This document shows, piece after piece, positions 18,715-28,278 of a stretch of DNA of 64,000 nucleotides. Position 1 is the first letter of the stretch. Every line of letters starts with the position of its first letter. The notes under the pieces are model-generated. The model was not told the origin of the DNA. It ran no database searches and saw only the letters and a program-made list of their open reading frames with translations. This DNA is from Acidobacteriaceae bacterium (lineage in GTDB: Bacteria; Acidobacteriota; Terriglobia; Bryobacterales; Bryobacteraceae): NCBI GenBank assembly GCA_020247055.1, contig JADCJL010000100.1, positions 1 to 64,000 of the forward strand. Direction: 5' to 3'. The translations under genes and the position numbers were made by a program.

Positions 18715-19623
18715 TCAGCGGGGCGCCGGCAGGCGGCCGCGGAACTTGGGGACGATGAGTTCCCAGGTGTAGCGGTCGTGCTGCCGGAGGGCCTCCATGG
18801 CTTCGGGGAGGCGCATTTTGGCGACGATGGCGCGGAGCTGAGCGGCGCCCTGGCGGCCCCAGGCTTCGCGTTCGGCGGGGGTGGCGGGGAGGGGGCCGTC
18901 GCCGCCGTGGGCCATGACGTCGGCGACCCAGGAGCCGAGGCTGAGGCTGCCGGCGAAGCCGAGTTTGCCGAGGGTGGCGAGGCCTTCGTTGGGGGGGACG
19001 GGGGCGGCGGCGTGGGATTCGGCGGGGCCGTAGTCGCCCTGGAGGGGAAGGTCTTCGAGGCGGCCGGTGAGGGCGTGGGCGCCGTAGAGGGTGTGGGCGC
19101 GATCGGCGGGGGAGAGTTGGAGGCGGGGGAGGTAGGTGTCCATGTTGATGTAGAGGATGGGGACGTGGGTTTCTTCGAAGAACTCGCGGACGAGGGTGCC
19201 GCCGGTGAGGGGGGCGGGGCCGTGGCTCGCGGAGAGATAGACCTGGCGGCGGAAGCCTTGTTTGAGCAGGGAGTGGGCGAGTTCCTTGAGGAAGGCGGCG
19301 CCGGAGCGGGGGCTGAGGGAGATGGTGGAGGGGGCGATGGTGGTGGTGCCGGGGTAGGACCAGACGAGGCCGGGCATGTAGAGGCCGCCGGTTTGTTCGG
19401 CCATGAGCATGGCGTAGGCGAGGGGCCAGGCGTAGTCGCGGCCGCTGGGTTGGATGCCGTTGGTTTCGACGGCGCCGATGGGGATGAAGATGACGTCGCT
19501 TTGGGCGAGTTGGGCGGCGACCTGGACCTGGCTGAGGCGGGTGAGGTCGCGGGTGTGGAGGGGGCGGGACTGGGCGGGGAGGAGGGCGGCGGCGGCGAGA
19601 GCGAGGGTGAGGAGTTTGGGCAT
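18715..19623 (-). CDS. creatininase family protein, exported
   Basis: This 302-residue protein has a signal peptide (residues 1-18). The creatininase/amidohydrolase pattern follows: IPIGAVETNG at the first metal site, DYAWPLAYAML, the PGTTTIAPSTISLS block and YLSASHGPAPLTGG at the second metal site. Typical enzymes have EQHG where this one has ETNG, so a usual His metal ligand is replaced by Asn and catalysis may be altered. Family members hydrolyse cyclic amides such as creatinine or formamidopyrimidines; the substrate here is unknown. It faces away from the following cytochrome gene, with 58 bp between the start codons. Confidence 0.82.
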   Translation of the reverse strand: MPKLLTLALAAAALLPAQSRPLHTRDLTRLSQVQVAAQLAQSDVIFIPIGAVETNGIQPSGRDYAWPLAYAMLMAEQTGGLYMPGLVWSYPGTTTIAPSTISLSPRSGAAFLKELAHSLLKQGFRRQVYLSASHGPAPLTGGTLVREFFEETHVPILYINMDTYLPRLQLSPADRAHTLYGAHALTGRLEDLPLQGDYGPAESHAAAPVPPNEGLATLGKLGFAGSLSLGSWVADVMAHGGDGPLPATPAEREAWGRQGAAQLRAIVAKMRLPEAMEALRQHDRYTWELIVPKFRGRLPAPR

Positions 19624-19681
19624 AGGGATAGGGACGGGCTTGTTTCCGTTTGCTCCATATGATACTCGTTACGGTGGGTTT

Positions 19682-22219
19682 ATGCGCGTTGGTCTCTTTT
19701 CAATTGCGGCGCTTGGCGCGGTGAGTCTGCTGCAGGGGCAGCGGGCGCCTTTGTTCAAAGACGAGATTCTGCCGGTGCTTGAGAAGAGCTGTGTGAAGTG
19801 TCACAGCCCGAAGCAGGCGATGGGGGGCCTGGACCTTTCGACGTTCGCGGGGTTGATGAAGGGCGGGGCGAGCGGGCCGGCGATTGCGCCGGGTAAGCCG
19901 GGGCGGAGCTTGTTGTGGGTGATGGTGGAGTCGGACAAGATGCCGCTGGGAGGGAGCCTGACGGCGGCGCAGAAGCAGCTGCTGCGGACCTACATTGAGC
20001 AGGGACGGTTTCCGACGGCGGAGATGGACGCGGCGCAGGCGGCGCGGGAGGCGGCACGGATTACGCCGGAGGCGCGGCGGTGGTGGTCGTTTCAGGTTCC
20101 GGTGAAGCCGGGGGTGCCGGCGGCGCGGCGGGGGGCGACGGTGCGGACGCCAATTGACGCCTTTGTGGACGCGCGGCTGGCGGAGAAGGGTTGGCGGATG
20201 CAGCCGGAGGCGGAGCGGGTGACGCTGGCGCGGCGGTTGTATTTCGGGTTGACGGGGGTTGCGCCGACGCCGGCGGAGATGGAGGCGTTTCTGGCCGACC
20301 GGACGCCGCAGGCCTACGAGCGGCTGGTGGACCGGCTGCTCGAGAGTCCGCGCTACGGGGAGCACTGGGGGCGGCACTGGCTGGACATTGCGGGGTACTC
20401 GGACACGCGGGGGGACGCGGGGGATTCGGTGCGGGAGGTTTCCTGGAAGTACCGGGATTACGTGATTCGGGCGTTTAACAAGAACAAACCGATTGACCGG
20501 TTTTTGTTAGAGCAGTTTGCCGGGGATCAGCTCGTGAATTACGAGCCGGGGAGTTCGCCGCGGCCGGAACAGGTGGAGGCGTTGACGGCGACGGGGTATC
20601 TGCGGACGATCGCCGATATTACCGATAATCAGACGATCTACGAAGTGGATAAGTACTTTGACGCGCTGCAGAAGACGGTGGAGACGAGTTTGTCGGCGGT
20701 GCTGGGTTTATCGATCGGCTGCGCGCGGTGCCATGACCATAAGTTTGATCCGATTCTGCAGAAGGACTATTACAAGCTGACGGCGGTTTACCAGGCGACG
20801 TGGGATCCGGAGAACTGGCTGGCGGCGAATTTGGGATTCGGGCCGTGGCCGAGCCGGATGGTGCTGGATATTCCGGCCGAGAAGCGGGCGGCGTGGATTC
20901 GGGATGTGACGAGCAGTGATGCAAAGACGATCCGGCGCCTCGAGGATCTGCTCGAGGCGAGCTATCAGCGGTTCCGGGCGGAGTTGAAGGCGGGGCGGGA
21001 GCTGCCGGCCGAGCGGCGGGCGGAGCTGCGGCGGGTGATTGAGGAAGACCCCGATTTGGAGGTAGACCGGAACGCGGCGCAGGAGTTGGTTTCGAATAAG
21101 GAGCTGGACGCGCGGTATCCGGAGTTTAGTAAGTGGAAGGAAGAGATTGCAGTACGGCGGGCGAACCGCCGGAAGAAGCAGTCGGAGATTGATCCAAACT
21201 ATATTGAGGCGGCTTGGGATGTGTCAAAGCGGCCATCGCCGACTTACATTTTGCAGCGGGGGAACTATCTGGCGCCGGGGGCGGAGGTGGGGCCGGGGCT
21301 GCCGGTGGTGCTGGATCATCCGGCGAAACCGTTTGCGTTTCCAAAGGCGGCGGAGCATCCGGAGTGGCACCACACGGGGCGGCGGCTGGCGTTGGCGCAG
21401 TGGCTGGTAGCGCGGGAGAATCCGCTGGTGGCGCGGGTGTTTGTGAACCGGGTGTGGCAGTTCCACTTTGGCGAGGGATTGGTGCGGTCGGTGGATGACT
21501 TTGGGATGCAGGGGGAGAAGCCGACGCATCCGGAGCTGCTCGATTATCTGGCGGTGGATTTTCAGGAGAGCGGGTGGGATTTGAAGCGGCTGACGCGGCA
21601 GATTGTGTTGTCGCAGGTGTACCGGCAGTCGTCGGCGGAGGTGGCGGAGTATCTGGCGGCGGACCCGGGGGCGAAGCTGCTGTGGCGGAAGCCGCCGCTG
21701 CGTTTGGAGGCCGAGACGATTCGGGATTCGATGCTGCAGGTGAGCGGACTGTTGAACGGGAAGATGTACGGGCCGAACGAACCGATTCAGCGGGGGGCGG
21801 ACGGGCAGTGGGTGGAGGATGGCACCAAGGGCGATGCGAACCGGCGGAGCTTGTATCTGACGCAGTCGCGGACGCGGCCGGTGGCGTTTCTGCATGCGTT
21901 TGATGCGCCGACGATGACGGCGGATAACCAGACGCAGCGGTTCCGGTCGGCGCTGCCGGCGCAGTCGCTGGCGTTGTTGAACGGGCCGCTGGTGCGGCGG
22001 GTGAGTTTGGCGTTTGCCAATCAGGTTTGGGAGCAGAGTAAAGGGGACCGGGCGGCGGCGCTCGACCGGGTGTTTCTGGCGGCGTATTCGCGGCCGCCGG
22101 CGGCGCGGGAGCGGGCGATAGGCGAGCAGATGATGGCCGCCGAAGCCGATCCGAAGGAGGGCTTGCGGTTGTTCGTGCAGGCCGTGCTGGGCGCCAACGA
22201 TTTTCTGTATAGTTACTAA
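19682..22219 (+). CDS. PSD1-type cytochrome with DUF1549 and DUF1553 domains
   Basis: This 845-residue exported protein has a signal peptide (residues 1-21), heme site CVKCH at 37-41, a DUF1549 domain with [11 protein letters not shown] near residue 347, and a C-terminal DUF1553 domain (NRVWQFHFGEGLVRSVDDFG ... LGANDFLYSY). It lacks the LamG-like insert of the 5,968 copy and has a charged helical insert instead (about 400-500). ATG 19682 is chosen because it begins the signal peptide; the frame extends upstream without one. GATACT and TATGAT lie 15-18 nt upstream. It starts a three-gene unit with DUF1501 and a sugar isomerase. Confidence 0.9.
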   Translation: MRVGLFSIAALGAVSLLQGQRAPLFKDEILPVLEKSCVKCHSPKQAMGGLDLSTFAGLMKGGASGPAIAPGKPGRSLLWVMVESDKMPLGGSLTAAQKQLLRTYIEQGRFPTAEMDAAQAAREAARITPEARRWWSFQVPVKPGVPAARRGATVRTPIDAFVDARLAEKGWRMQPEAERVTLARRLYFGLTGVAPTPAEMEAFLADRTPQAYERLVDRLLESPRYGEHWGRHWLDIAGYSDTRGDAGDSVREVSWKYRDYVIRAFNKNKPIDRFLLEQFAGDQLVNYEPGSSPRPEQVEALTATGYLRTIADITDNQTIYEVDKYFDALQKTVETSLSAVLGLSIGCARCHDHKFDPILQKDYYKLTAVYQATWDPENWLAANLGFGPWPSRMVLDIPAEKRAAWIRDVTSSDAKTIRRLEDLLEASYQRFRAELKAGRELPAERRAELRRVIEEDPDLEVDRNAAQELVSNKELDARYPEFSKWKEEIAVRRANRRKKQSEIDPNYIEAAWDVSKRPSPTYILQRGNYLAPGAEVGPGLPVVLDHPAKPFAFPKAAEHPEWHHTGRRLALAQWLVARENPLVARVFVNRVWQFHFGEGLVRSVDDFGMQGEKPTHPELLDYLAVDFQESGWDLKRLTRQIVLSQVYRQSSAEVAEYLAADPGAKLLWRKPPLRLEAETIRDSMLQVSGLLNGKMYGPNEPIQRGADGQWVEDGTKGDANRRSLYLTQSRTRPVAFLHAFDAPTMTADNQTQRFRSALPAQSLALLNGPLVRRVSLAFANQVWEQSKGDRAAALDRVFLAAYSRPPAARERAIGEQMMAAEADPKEGLRLFVQAVLGANDFLYSY

Positions 22220-22225
22220 CGAGTC

Positions 22226-23626
22226 ATGAAACCATTTCTTTCGCGCCGTCAAGCTCTTCAGGAAGCCGCTCTCGGCTTCGGTGGTCTCGCGCTGAGTTCG
22301 TTTGCGGCGTGGGGCGCCGCGCCGGGGGAGCATACGCTGCAGCCGCGGCGGCCGCATTTTCCGGCCAAGGCGAAGAACGTGATTTTTCTTTACGTGGGCG
22401 GGGGGCCGAGCACGATCGACATGTTCGACCCGAAGCCGCTGCTGCGAAAGTTTGACGGCAAGCCGGCGCCGTTTGAGATCAAGGGCCGGGCGTTGAACGG
22501 ATCGCAGGAGGTGATGGCGAGTCCGTGGGAGTTTACGCGGTGCGGCAAGAGCGGGCGGGAGATTTCGAACCTGCTGCCGCATTTTCAGAAGGTAGTCGAT
22601 AAAGTGAGTTTTGTCCGGTCGATGCAGACGGACCGGATTGATCACTCGACGGCGCAGTTCACGTTTGTGACGGGGCGGGGATTTACGGGATTTCCGACGC
22701 TGGGGGCGTGGGTGAACTACGCGCTGGGGACGGAGAACCAGAATCTGCCGGGGTTTGTGGCGCTGGGCGAAGGGGCGAGTATTGGGTCGCGGGCGCATTC
22801 TTCGGCGTGGCTGCCGCCGGTGTACACGGGGACGGCGATGCGGGCCGATGGGAAGGCGCCGATCTATGACATCAAGCGGCCGGAGGATATGGCGGGGGAG
22901 CAGCAGCGGCGGCTGCTCGAGACCGTCAATGCGCTGAACCGGGAGCAGAAGGGGGGGCACGCGCTCGACCAGGATCTGGAGGCGCGGATTGCCAATTATG
23001 AGCTGGCGGCGCGGATGCAGTTGGAGGCGCTGCGGGTGGCGGACCTATCGGCCGAGAGCCAGGCGACGCGGGATTTGTACGGGGTGGACGAGAAGGTTTC
23101 CGGTCCCTACGGGAAGCTGTGCCTGATGGCGCGGCGACTGGTGGAGAGCGGGGTGCGGTTTGTGCAGGTGTACGGCGGCGGAGGCGGCAACTGGGATACG
23201 CACAGTAACATTGCCGGGCAGTTGCCGGGGCTGTGCCAGTACATTGACCGGGGCACGGCGGCGCTGCTGGCGGATCTGGATCAGCGGGGGTTGCTCGAGG
23301 AGACCTTGGTGGTTTGGTCCGGAGAGTTCGGGCGGCTGCCGACGATTGAATCGAAGAACGCGACGCCGGGGCGGGATCATAATCCGTACGGGTTTAATTT
23401 GTGGATGGCGGGGGCGGGGGTGAAGCGGGGGTTTGACTACGGGATGACGGATGAGCTGGGCTATGCGGCGGTGCCGGAGTTCCGGGTGGGTCACGCCGAT
23501 ATTCACGCCACGATTCAGCACCTGCTGGGGATTGATTACCGGAAGAACACGTTCTTCCACGAAGGGCGGGACGAGTCGCTGGTGGGGGTGACGCCGGCGC
23601 GGGTTTTGCAGGAGATTCTCATATGA
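22226..23626 (+). CDS. DUF1501 protein, Tat-exported
   Basis: This 466-residue protein has the Tat leader LSRRQALQEAALGFGGLALS. DUF1501 blocks follow: IFLYVGGGPSTIDMFDPKPLL, GEFGRLPTIE, GRDHNPYGFNLWMAGAG and HADIHATIQHLLG. It is the partner of the preceding cytochrome, 6 nt away. A stretch of glycines (VYGGGGGNWDTH) marks the region where DUF1501 proteins usually have a conserved His/Asp pair. Function is unknown. The stop overlaps the next start by 4 nt. Confidence 0.9.
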   Translation: MKPFLSRRQALQEAALGFGGLALSSFAAWGAAPGEHTLQPRRPHFPAKAKNVIFLYVGGGPSTIDMFDPKPLLRKFDGKPAPFEIKGRALNGSQEVMASPWEFTRCGKSGREISNLLPHFQKVVDKVSFVRSMQTDRIDHSTAQFTFVTGRGFTGFPTLGAWVNYALGTENQNLPGFVALGEGASIGSRAHSSAWLPPVYTGTAMRADGKAPIYDIKRPEDMAGEQQRRLLETVNALNREQKGGHALDQDLEARIANYELAARMQLEALRVADLSAESQATRDLYGVDEKVSGPYGKLCLMARRLVESGVRFVQVYGGGGGNWDTHSNIAGQLPGLCQYIDRGTAALLADLDQRGLLEETLVVWSGEFGRLPTIESKNATPGRDHNPYGFNLWMAGAGVKRGFDYGMTDELGYAAVPEFRVGHADIHATIQHLLGIDYRKNTFFHEGRDESLVGVTPARVLQEILI

Positions 23627-24504
23627 TTGATCGCCGTTTGTTTCTGACCGGTGGCTTGGCCGCGGCGGCGCTGGAAGGCGCGACCGGAGGCGAAGTGAAG
23701 CGCCGGACGGGGTCGCGGATTAAGATTGGCTTGAACGCGTATTCGTTCAACCGCCCGCTGATGGCGGGGACGATGACGATTCCCGACGTGATCGACTACT
23801 GCGCGCAGCAGGAGATTGACGGGGTGGACCTGACGGGTTATTACTTCAAGGGCTACCCGAACGCGCCGAGCGACGAAGTGATCTATAGCATCAAGCGGGC
23901 GGCGTTTCTGAACGGGGTGACGATTACGGGTACGGGGGTGCGGAACGATTTCGCGCTGACGGATCCGTCGAGCCGGCGGGGGCATATCCAACTGGTGAAG
24001 GACTGGGTGGATGTGGCGGCGAAGCTGGGGTCGGACATGGTGCGGGTGTTTTCGGGGCGGGAGCATCCGAAGGGCTATACGTTTGAGCAGGTGCTCGAGT
24101 GGATGGTGCCCGCGTTTCAGGAGTGTGCCGAGTATGGGGCCAAGCGGGGCGTGATTATCGGTCTGCAGCACCACGATGATTTCCTGAAAACGGCCGAGCA
24201 GACGATCCGCGTGGTGGATCTGGTGAAGAGTGACTGGTTTTCGGTGATTCTCGACGTGGGGAGTTTACGGCAGGGGGATCCGTACGCCGAGATTGAGAAG
24301 CTGCTGCCGTACGCGAGCAACTGGCAGGTGAAGGAGCACGTCTGGTACGGGACGAAGAAAGTAGAGATTGATCTGCCGCGGATCCGGAAGATTATCGATA
24401 AGGTGGGCTACCGGGGGTTCACGCCGATTGAAGCGCTGGGCGAGGGGGACCCGCGGGCGATTGTGACGGCGTTTCTCGGGAAGGTGCGGCAGGCGTTTTC
24501 GTAG
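23623..24504 (+). CDS. sugar phosphate isomerase/epimerase family protein, Tat-tagged
   Basis: This 293-residue TIM-barrel protein is of the xylose-isomerase-like family (AP endonuclease 2 fold). The N-terminus MIDRRLFLTGGLAAAALEG is a Tat leader, so the enzyme is predicted to be exported. Core motifs are KIGLNAYSFNRPL, DGVDLTGYYFKGYP, a metal-site Glu/His region (VIIGLQHHDDF, VILDVGSLRQGDPY) and KEHVWYG. Sugar substrate is unknown. The ATGA overlap with the DUF1501 gene links it to the cytochrome pair. A strong terminator follows 7 nt after the stop. Confidence 0.87.
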   Translation: MIDRRLFLTGGLAAAALEGATGGEVKRRTGSRIKIGLNAYSFNRPLMAGTMTIPDVIDYCAQQEIDGVDLTGYYFKGYPNAPSDEVIYSIKRAAFLNGVTITGTGVRNDFALTDPSSRRGHIQLVKDWVDVAAKLGSDMVRVFSGREHPKGYTFEQVLEWMVPAFQECAEYGAKRGVIIGLQHHDDFLKTAEQTIRVVDLVKSDWFSVILDVGSLRQGDPYAEIEKLLPYASNWQVKEHVWYGTKKVEIDLPRIRKIIDKVGYRGFTPIEALGEGDPRAIVTAFLGKVRQAFS

Positions 24505-24510
24505 GCAGAG

Positions 24511-24536
24511 GGAGGCCGCCGGGGCGGCCTCCTTTC
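24511..24536. terminator. bidirectional intrinsic-type terminator
   Basis: GGAGGCCGC-CGGG-GCGGCCTCC is a perfect 9-bp GC-rich stem with a 4-nt loop at 24511-24532, followed by TTTC. It sits between the stop of the sugar isomerase (24504) and the stop of the convergent PLP enzyme (24544), where it could end both transcripts. Confidence 0.75.
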
Positions 24537-24543
24537 GGTTGGT

Positions 24544-25731
24544 TTAGCCTTTGAGGACTTCGCGGAGGCGGCGGGCGACGATCTTGTCTTCGCCGGGCTG
24601 GAGCATCCAGACGCCGACTTCGAGCGAGTCTTTGTTGCTGCCGGGGACGACTTCGATGGACGGATCGCCTTCGCGCAGTTTGACGGCGACGTCTTTGTAG
24701 CTGAGCTTGACCTTGGCGGGGTCCCAGGTGAGGCGGAGGTGCGGGACGTGGTTGGCGATGGCTGGGACGTACTGTTCGGCTTTGACGGAGGGGATGGACT
24801 TGGCGGCATCGCCGATGAGGGCGACGCGGCGTTCCCATTCCTTCCAGTCGGCGGCGTGATCGCGCTTCATGAAGGTTTCGACAGCGACCATCATGCCGAG
24901 GAGCTCTTCCTTGTTGACCTTCATGCCGCGGCCGATGGTGTCGCCGTTGGGCGGGCCGTTGAGGCGGGCGGCGGCGATGATCTCCTTTTTACCCATGAGG
25001 ACGCCGGCGCTTTGGGGACCGCGGATGCCTTTGCCGCCGGAGAAGATGACGAGGGAGAAGCCCATTTTGTTGAAGCGGGTCATGTTCTCGAGCGGGAGGG
25101 AGTCGGCAGCGCAGTCGGTCATGGTGGGGATGCCTTTGTCGAGGCCGATCTGAGCAAACTCCTGATCCTTCACCTGGCCGTCGTTATTGGCCCAGTTGAG
25201 GAAGAACATCATGGCCGTTTTTTCGTTGATGGCGCGGAGGAGCTGGTCGCGGGTTTCAACCTCGATGAGCTTGACGCCGCAGTTGCGGATGGCGTGATCG
25301 TAGCCGACGCGGTGGGACTTCTGGACGATGACTTCGCTCTTGAGGCCGGTGAGATCGGGGAGTTGGAGGACCTTCTTCTGGTCCATGCCGGTGAGGACGC
25401 CGGCGGTGCCGAGGGTGAGGGCGGAGGCGGCGCCGGCGCTGACCATGGCGGCTTCGGCGCCGAGGAGTTCGGCGATGCGTTTGCCGACGGCGTCGTGGAG
25501 TTCACTGAGGCGGACGAAGTGTTTGGAGGCGTAGTTGATGGCGTCCATGACTTCGGGCTGCATCAGTGACGCGGTGAACATGGTGTAGGTGCCAGCCGCG
25601 TTGATGAGCGGGCGGACGCCCAGGTCTTTGAAGTAGTCGCGTTTGGGGGCCGCGGCGGCGGCAGCGGGCGCGAGGCCGGCGACGGCGGGGGCAACGGAAA
25701 GGGATTTCAGGAATTTTCTGCGGTTGGCCAT
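24544..25731 (-). CDS. SelA-fold PLP enzyme (aminotransferase class V-like / DgaE-like), Tat-tagged
   Basis: This 395-residue PLP protein resembles the SelA-like branch that includes D-glucosaminate-6-phosphate ammonia-lyase. Asp206 (TMTDCAAD) and Lys234 in IFSGGKGIRGPQ are the cofactor residues. The N-terminus MANRRKFLKSLSVAPAVAGL is a Tat leader, so it is predicted to be exported, unlike true selenocysteine synthase. An amino-sugar-acid lyase or similar elimination is the best guess. A perfect TATAAT lies 6 nt before the ATG. Although the window encodes a selenoprotein, this gene should not be taken as selA: it has an export leader and lacks the N-terminal domain of SelA. Confidence 0.8.
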   Translation of the reverse strand: MANRRKFLKSLSVAPAVAGLAPAAAAAAPKRDYFKDLGVRPLINAAGTYTMFTASLMQPEVMDAINYASKHFVRLSELHDAVGKRIAELLGAEAAMVSAGAASALTLGTAGVLTGMDQKKVLQLPDLTGLKSEVIVQKSHRVGYDHAIRNCGVKLIEVETRDQLLRAINEKTAMMFFLNWANNDGQVKDQEFAQIGLDKGIPTMTDCAADSLPLENMTRFNKMGFSLVIFSGGKGIRGPQSAGVLMGKKEIIAAARLNGPPNGDTIGRGMKVNKEELLGMMVAVETFMKRDHAADWKEWERRVALIGDAAKSIPSVKAEQYVPAIANHVPHLRLTWDPAKVKLSYKDVAVKLREGDPSIEVVPGSNKDSLEVGVWMLQPGEDKIVARRLREVLKG

Positions 25732-25737
25732 CTGGCA

Positions 25738-25743
25738 ATTATA
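25738..25743 (-). promoter_or_regulatory. perfect -10 TATAAT, 6 nt before the PLP-enzyme start
   Basis: On the minus strand, TATAAT-TGCCAG-ATG places a consensus -10 hexamer 6 nt from the start codon. Transcription 6-7 nt downstream of the hexamer begins at the ATG itself. There is no recognisable -35 (CGCCCC at 17-bp spacing) and no Shine-Dalgarno sequence. This is the clearest leaderless start in the window. Confidence 0.65.
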
Positions 25744-25776
25744 CGCCCGCGGCGGCCAGGGGGGCGGGAGAAGATT

Positions 25777-28278
25777 CTAACTGGAGAACGCGAGTTTTTT
25801 CTGCCAGCTGGCGGGCAGGATGCCGCGCCATTTGCGGAGGACGAGTTCGAGGAGATTGAGCAGCACGGCGAGCGCGAGGAGGCCGGGCCAGAGGCGCGTG
25901 GTGGTGGGGACGGTGCGGCCGGGGTTCGCGAAGGTCTGGCGGGGGTCTGGGGCGTAGCGGCCGCCGGTGAAGCCGGCGATCTGGCGGAGGAGGGTTTCGT
26001 TGGCGCCGTAGTCGGCGAGTTCGACCTCCTGACGGTAGTAGCCGACTTCGGGGAAGACGCGGCTATCTTCGACGGGGCGGATGCGAAAGAGGCCCTGGGT
26101 AGCGCCGATGCGGACACGGCCGCGGTAGAGCCCTTCGCCGGCCTTGGTGACTTCGACGGGCTGGCGGAAGCCGGCGGGGCCGAGGACGAAGATGGGGGGG
26201 ATGGACTTGGGGGCTTCGAGATTGCGGCCGAGGCGGTAGGTGACGACGAGGTCGCCGGTGGCGGCGTCGAAGGCGGCGGCGGCTTCGCCGGCCTGGGAGT
26301 GGGGCAGGAGATCGCGGAGGACGTTGCCCCAGAAGCGGTCGAAGCCTTTCCAGGCGACCCAGGCTTCGGCCCAGCGGCTTTTGGCGTCGGAGGCGAAGAC
26401 GACACTGCGGCCGAGGCCGTACTGCCAGCGGGTGAGGAGGGGGTCGCGCTGGTCGATGCTGAGGATGGTTTCGGCGGTGGGTTTGGCGATGAACTTGGTG
26501 TAGCCGCGGAGGGCGGGGGCGGACTCCATGCCGACGCCGTCGAGGATTTCGGCGGGGCGTTCGATGACCGGGACGATGGCCTTTTCAATGGCCGTAGAGC
26601 CGGTGAACTCCATCACGTCTTTGAGGAGAATCTGTTCGAGGCCGGAGGGATCGTTGAGGAAGTAGGACTTGCCTTTCGAGAAGGCGGCGATCTTTTCGAG
26701 GTAGGCGCGGTTGACGTCCTGGCCGAGGCCGACGGTGGAGATGGTGATGCTTTGGGTGGCGGCTTCCTTGGCGAGGGCGATGGAGTCGCCTTCTTCGGAG
26801 ATGCCGTCGGTGAGGAGCACGATGTGCTTGTAGGTGGCTTTGACGGGGACGGTGCGGCGGAAGGCTTCCGTGAGGGCGGGGGCGATCTGGGTACCGCCGT
26901 CGGGGGTGATGCCGGCGACGAGGCGTTTGATGAGGGTGCGGTCTTCGGCTTTGCGAATGGGGACGGCCCATTGGAAGGAGTTGTCGAAGATGAGGACGCC
27001 GACGAAGTCGACGGGGCGGAGGTTTTCGATGACGCCGATGGAGGCGACGCGGGCGAGCTCCATTTTGCGGCCTTCCATGGAGGAGGACTTGTCGACGATG
27101 AGGGTGACGCAGGTGCCTTCCGGGGAGCGGGGCGGGGCGAGCTTGGCCGACATGGTGCGGTCGAGCGCGTCCTCGACCTTCTTGGCTTCGTTGAAGGTGT
27201 TGCGTTCGCCGCCGATGACGAGGAGGCCGCCGCCTTGCTTCACCCACTTTTCGACGCTGTCTTTGCGTTCGAGCGGGATGGCTTCGAGGTCGAGGTTGTT
27301 GAGGATGAGGACCTGGAAATCGTCGAGTTTCTGGCCTTCGAGGGAGTTGGCGGTGGTGACGTCGAAGCGGCCGGCGGAGAGCACCTCCATGAAGTCTTTT
27401 TCGCTGCCGAGGGGGTCCTGGGTGACGAAGAGGGCTTTGGGCAGGCGGAGGGCGACGGACTGGGCGAAGCGGACTTCGCCGAGGCCGTCGGCTTTGACGA
27501 CGCCGGCGAGGTCGATGGCGCCGGGGGTGTTGAGGGCGACCTGGACGCGGACGCGGTTCATGCCGGCCTGGAGGGGGACGGTGCTGGCGCCGATGGTTTT
27601 GCCTTCGGCGGTGAGGTCGATGTTGGCGGTGGCGGGGCGGGGGGCTTCGAGGGAGATTTCGATGGGGAAGCGGTCGCCGGCGAAGGCCTGGGCGGGGAAG
27701 GAGACGGCGTCGAGGCGGAGGTCGGGCTTGGGGCGGCCGGCCATGGGGTAGACGTCAATGGGGATGCCTAACTGCTGGGCCTGCCAGAGGGCGCGGGTGA
27801 CGCTGCCTTTGTTTTCGTTGCCGTCGGAGAGGAGGGCGAGGCGGGGGACGAGGCCGGCGGGCATGGCGGCCATGCCTTCGCGGAGGGCGGTTTCGAGGTC
27901 CGTGCCGCGACCGGCGGCGCCGGCGGTGTAGCCGAGTTTGCCTTTCTCTTCGGCGGCGGCCACCGGGCGGGTGGTGCGGCCGAAGGGGATGACCTTGACC
28001 CAGTTGCGGCCTTTGTCGTTGACGATGCGGGAGGCGAGGGAGGAGGCGCGGGCGAGGTCCTGTTCGGAGACGCTGGCCGAGGTATCGACGAGGACGCTGA
28101 CGGCGACTTTGCTCTCTTCCGAGTTGACGGTGGGTTCGGCGAGGGCGATGAGGATCGCGATAAGAGAGAGCGCCTTGAGGGTGGTGGCGAGGCGTTGGCG
28201 GCCGCGGGTCCATTCGAGGTACCACCAGCCCGCGGGGACGACGATCAGGAGCAGTACCCACCAGCGTTCAAGGGTCAT
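25777..28278 (-). CDS. VWA-domain membrane protein
   Basis: This 833-residue protein has N-terminal membrane segments (VLLLIVVPAGWWYLEW and TTLKALSLIAILIALAEP) and a first VWA-like region with VSVLVDTSASVSEQ. A central glutamine-amidotransferase-like part follows (VLILNNLDLEAIP, GGGLLVIGGE). The second VWA domain has the MIDAS motif DKSSSMEG, and a C-terminal helix (LWPGLLALAVLLNLLELVL) closes the protein. It is last in a MoxR-DUF58-VWA operon. Such MoxR systems are thought to insert metals or remodel periplasmic and membrane complexes; the target is unknown. It overlaps the preceding gene by 4 nt. Confidence 0.85.
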   Translation of the reverse strand: MTLERWWVLLLIVVPAGWWYLEWTRGRQRLATTLKALSLIAILIALAEPTVNSEESKVAVSVLVDTSASVSEQDLARASSLASRIVNDKGRNWVKVIPFGRTTRPVAAAEEKGKLGYTAGAAGRGTDLETALREGMAAMPAGLVPRLALLSDGNENKGSVTRALWQAQQLGIPIDVYPMAGRPKPDLRLDAVSFPAQAFAGDRFPIEISLEAPRPATANIDLTAEGKTIGASTVPLQAGMNRVRVQVALNTPGAIDLAGVVKADGLGEVRFAQSVALRLPKALFVTQDPLGSEKDFMEVLSAGRFDVTTANSLEGQKLDDFQVLILNNLDLEAIPLERKDSVEKWVKQGGGLLVIGGERNTFNEAKKVEDALDRTMSAKLAPPRSPEGTCVTLIVDKSSSMEGRKMELARVASIGVIENLRPVDFVGVLIFDNSFQWAVPIRKAEDRTLIKRLVAGITPDGGTQIAPALTEAFRRTVPVKATYKHIVLLTDGISEEGDSIALAKEAATQSITISTVGLGQDVNRAYLEKIAAFSKGKSYFLNDPSGLEQILLKDVMEFTGSTAIEKAIVPVIERPAEILDGVGMESAPALRGYTKFIAKPTAETILSIDQRDPLLTRWQYGLGRSVVFASDAKSRWAEAWVAWKGFDRFWGNVLRDLLPHSQAGEAAAAFDAATGDLVVTYRLGRNLEAPKSIPPIFVLGPAGFRQPVEVTKAGEGLYRGRVRIGATQGLFRIRPVEDSRVFPEVGYYRQEVELADYGANETLLRQIAGFTGGRYAPDPRQTFANPGRTVPTTTRLWPGLLALAVLLNLLELVLRKWRGILPASWQKKLAFSS

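Noticed and set aside
17013-19658. 881-codon minus-strand frame
   Set aside because: Composition is Ser/Pro/Thr- then Arg-rich, opposite the Oar-like receptor and out of frame with the creatininase gene. No domain could be recognised.
24544-25731. selA (selenocysteine synthase) as partner of the selenoprotein
   Set aside because: The protein has a Tat leader and the short DgaE-like architecture without the N-terminal domain of SelA. An exported enzyme could not act on charged tRNA-Sec.
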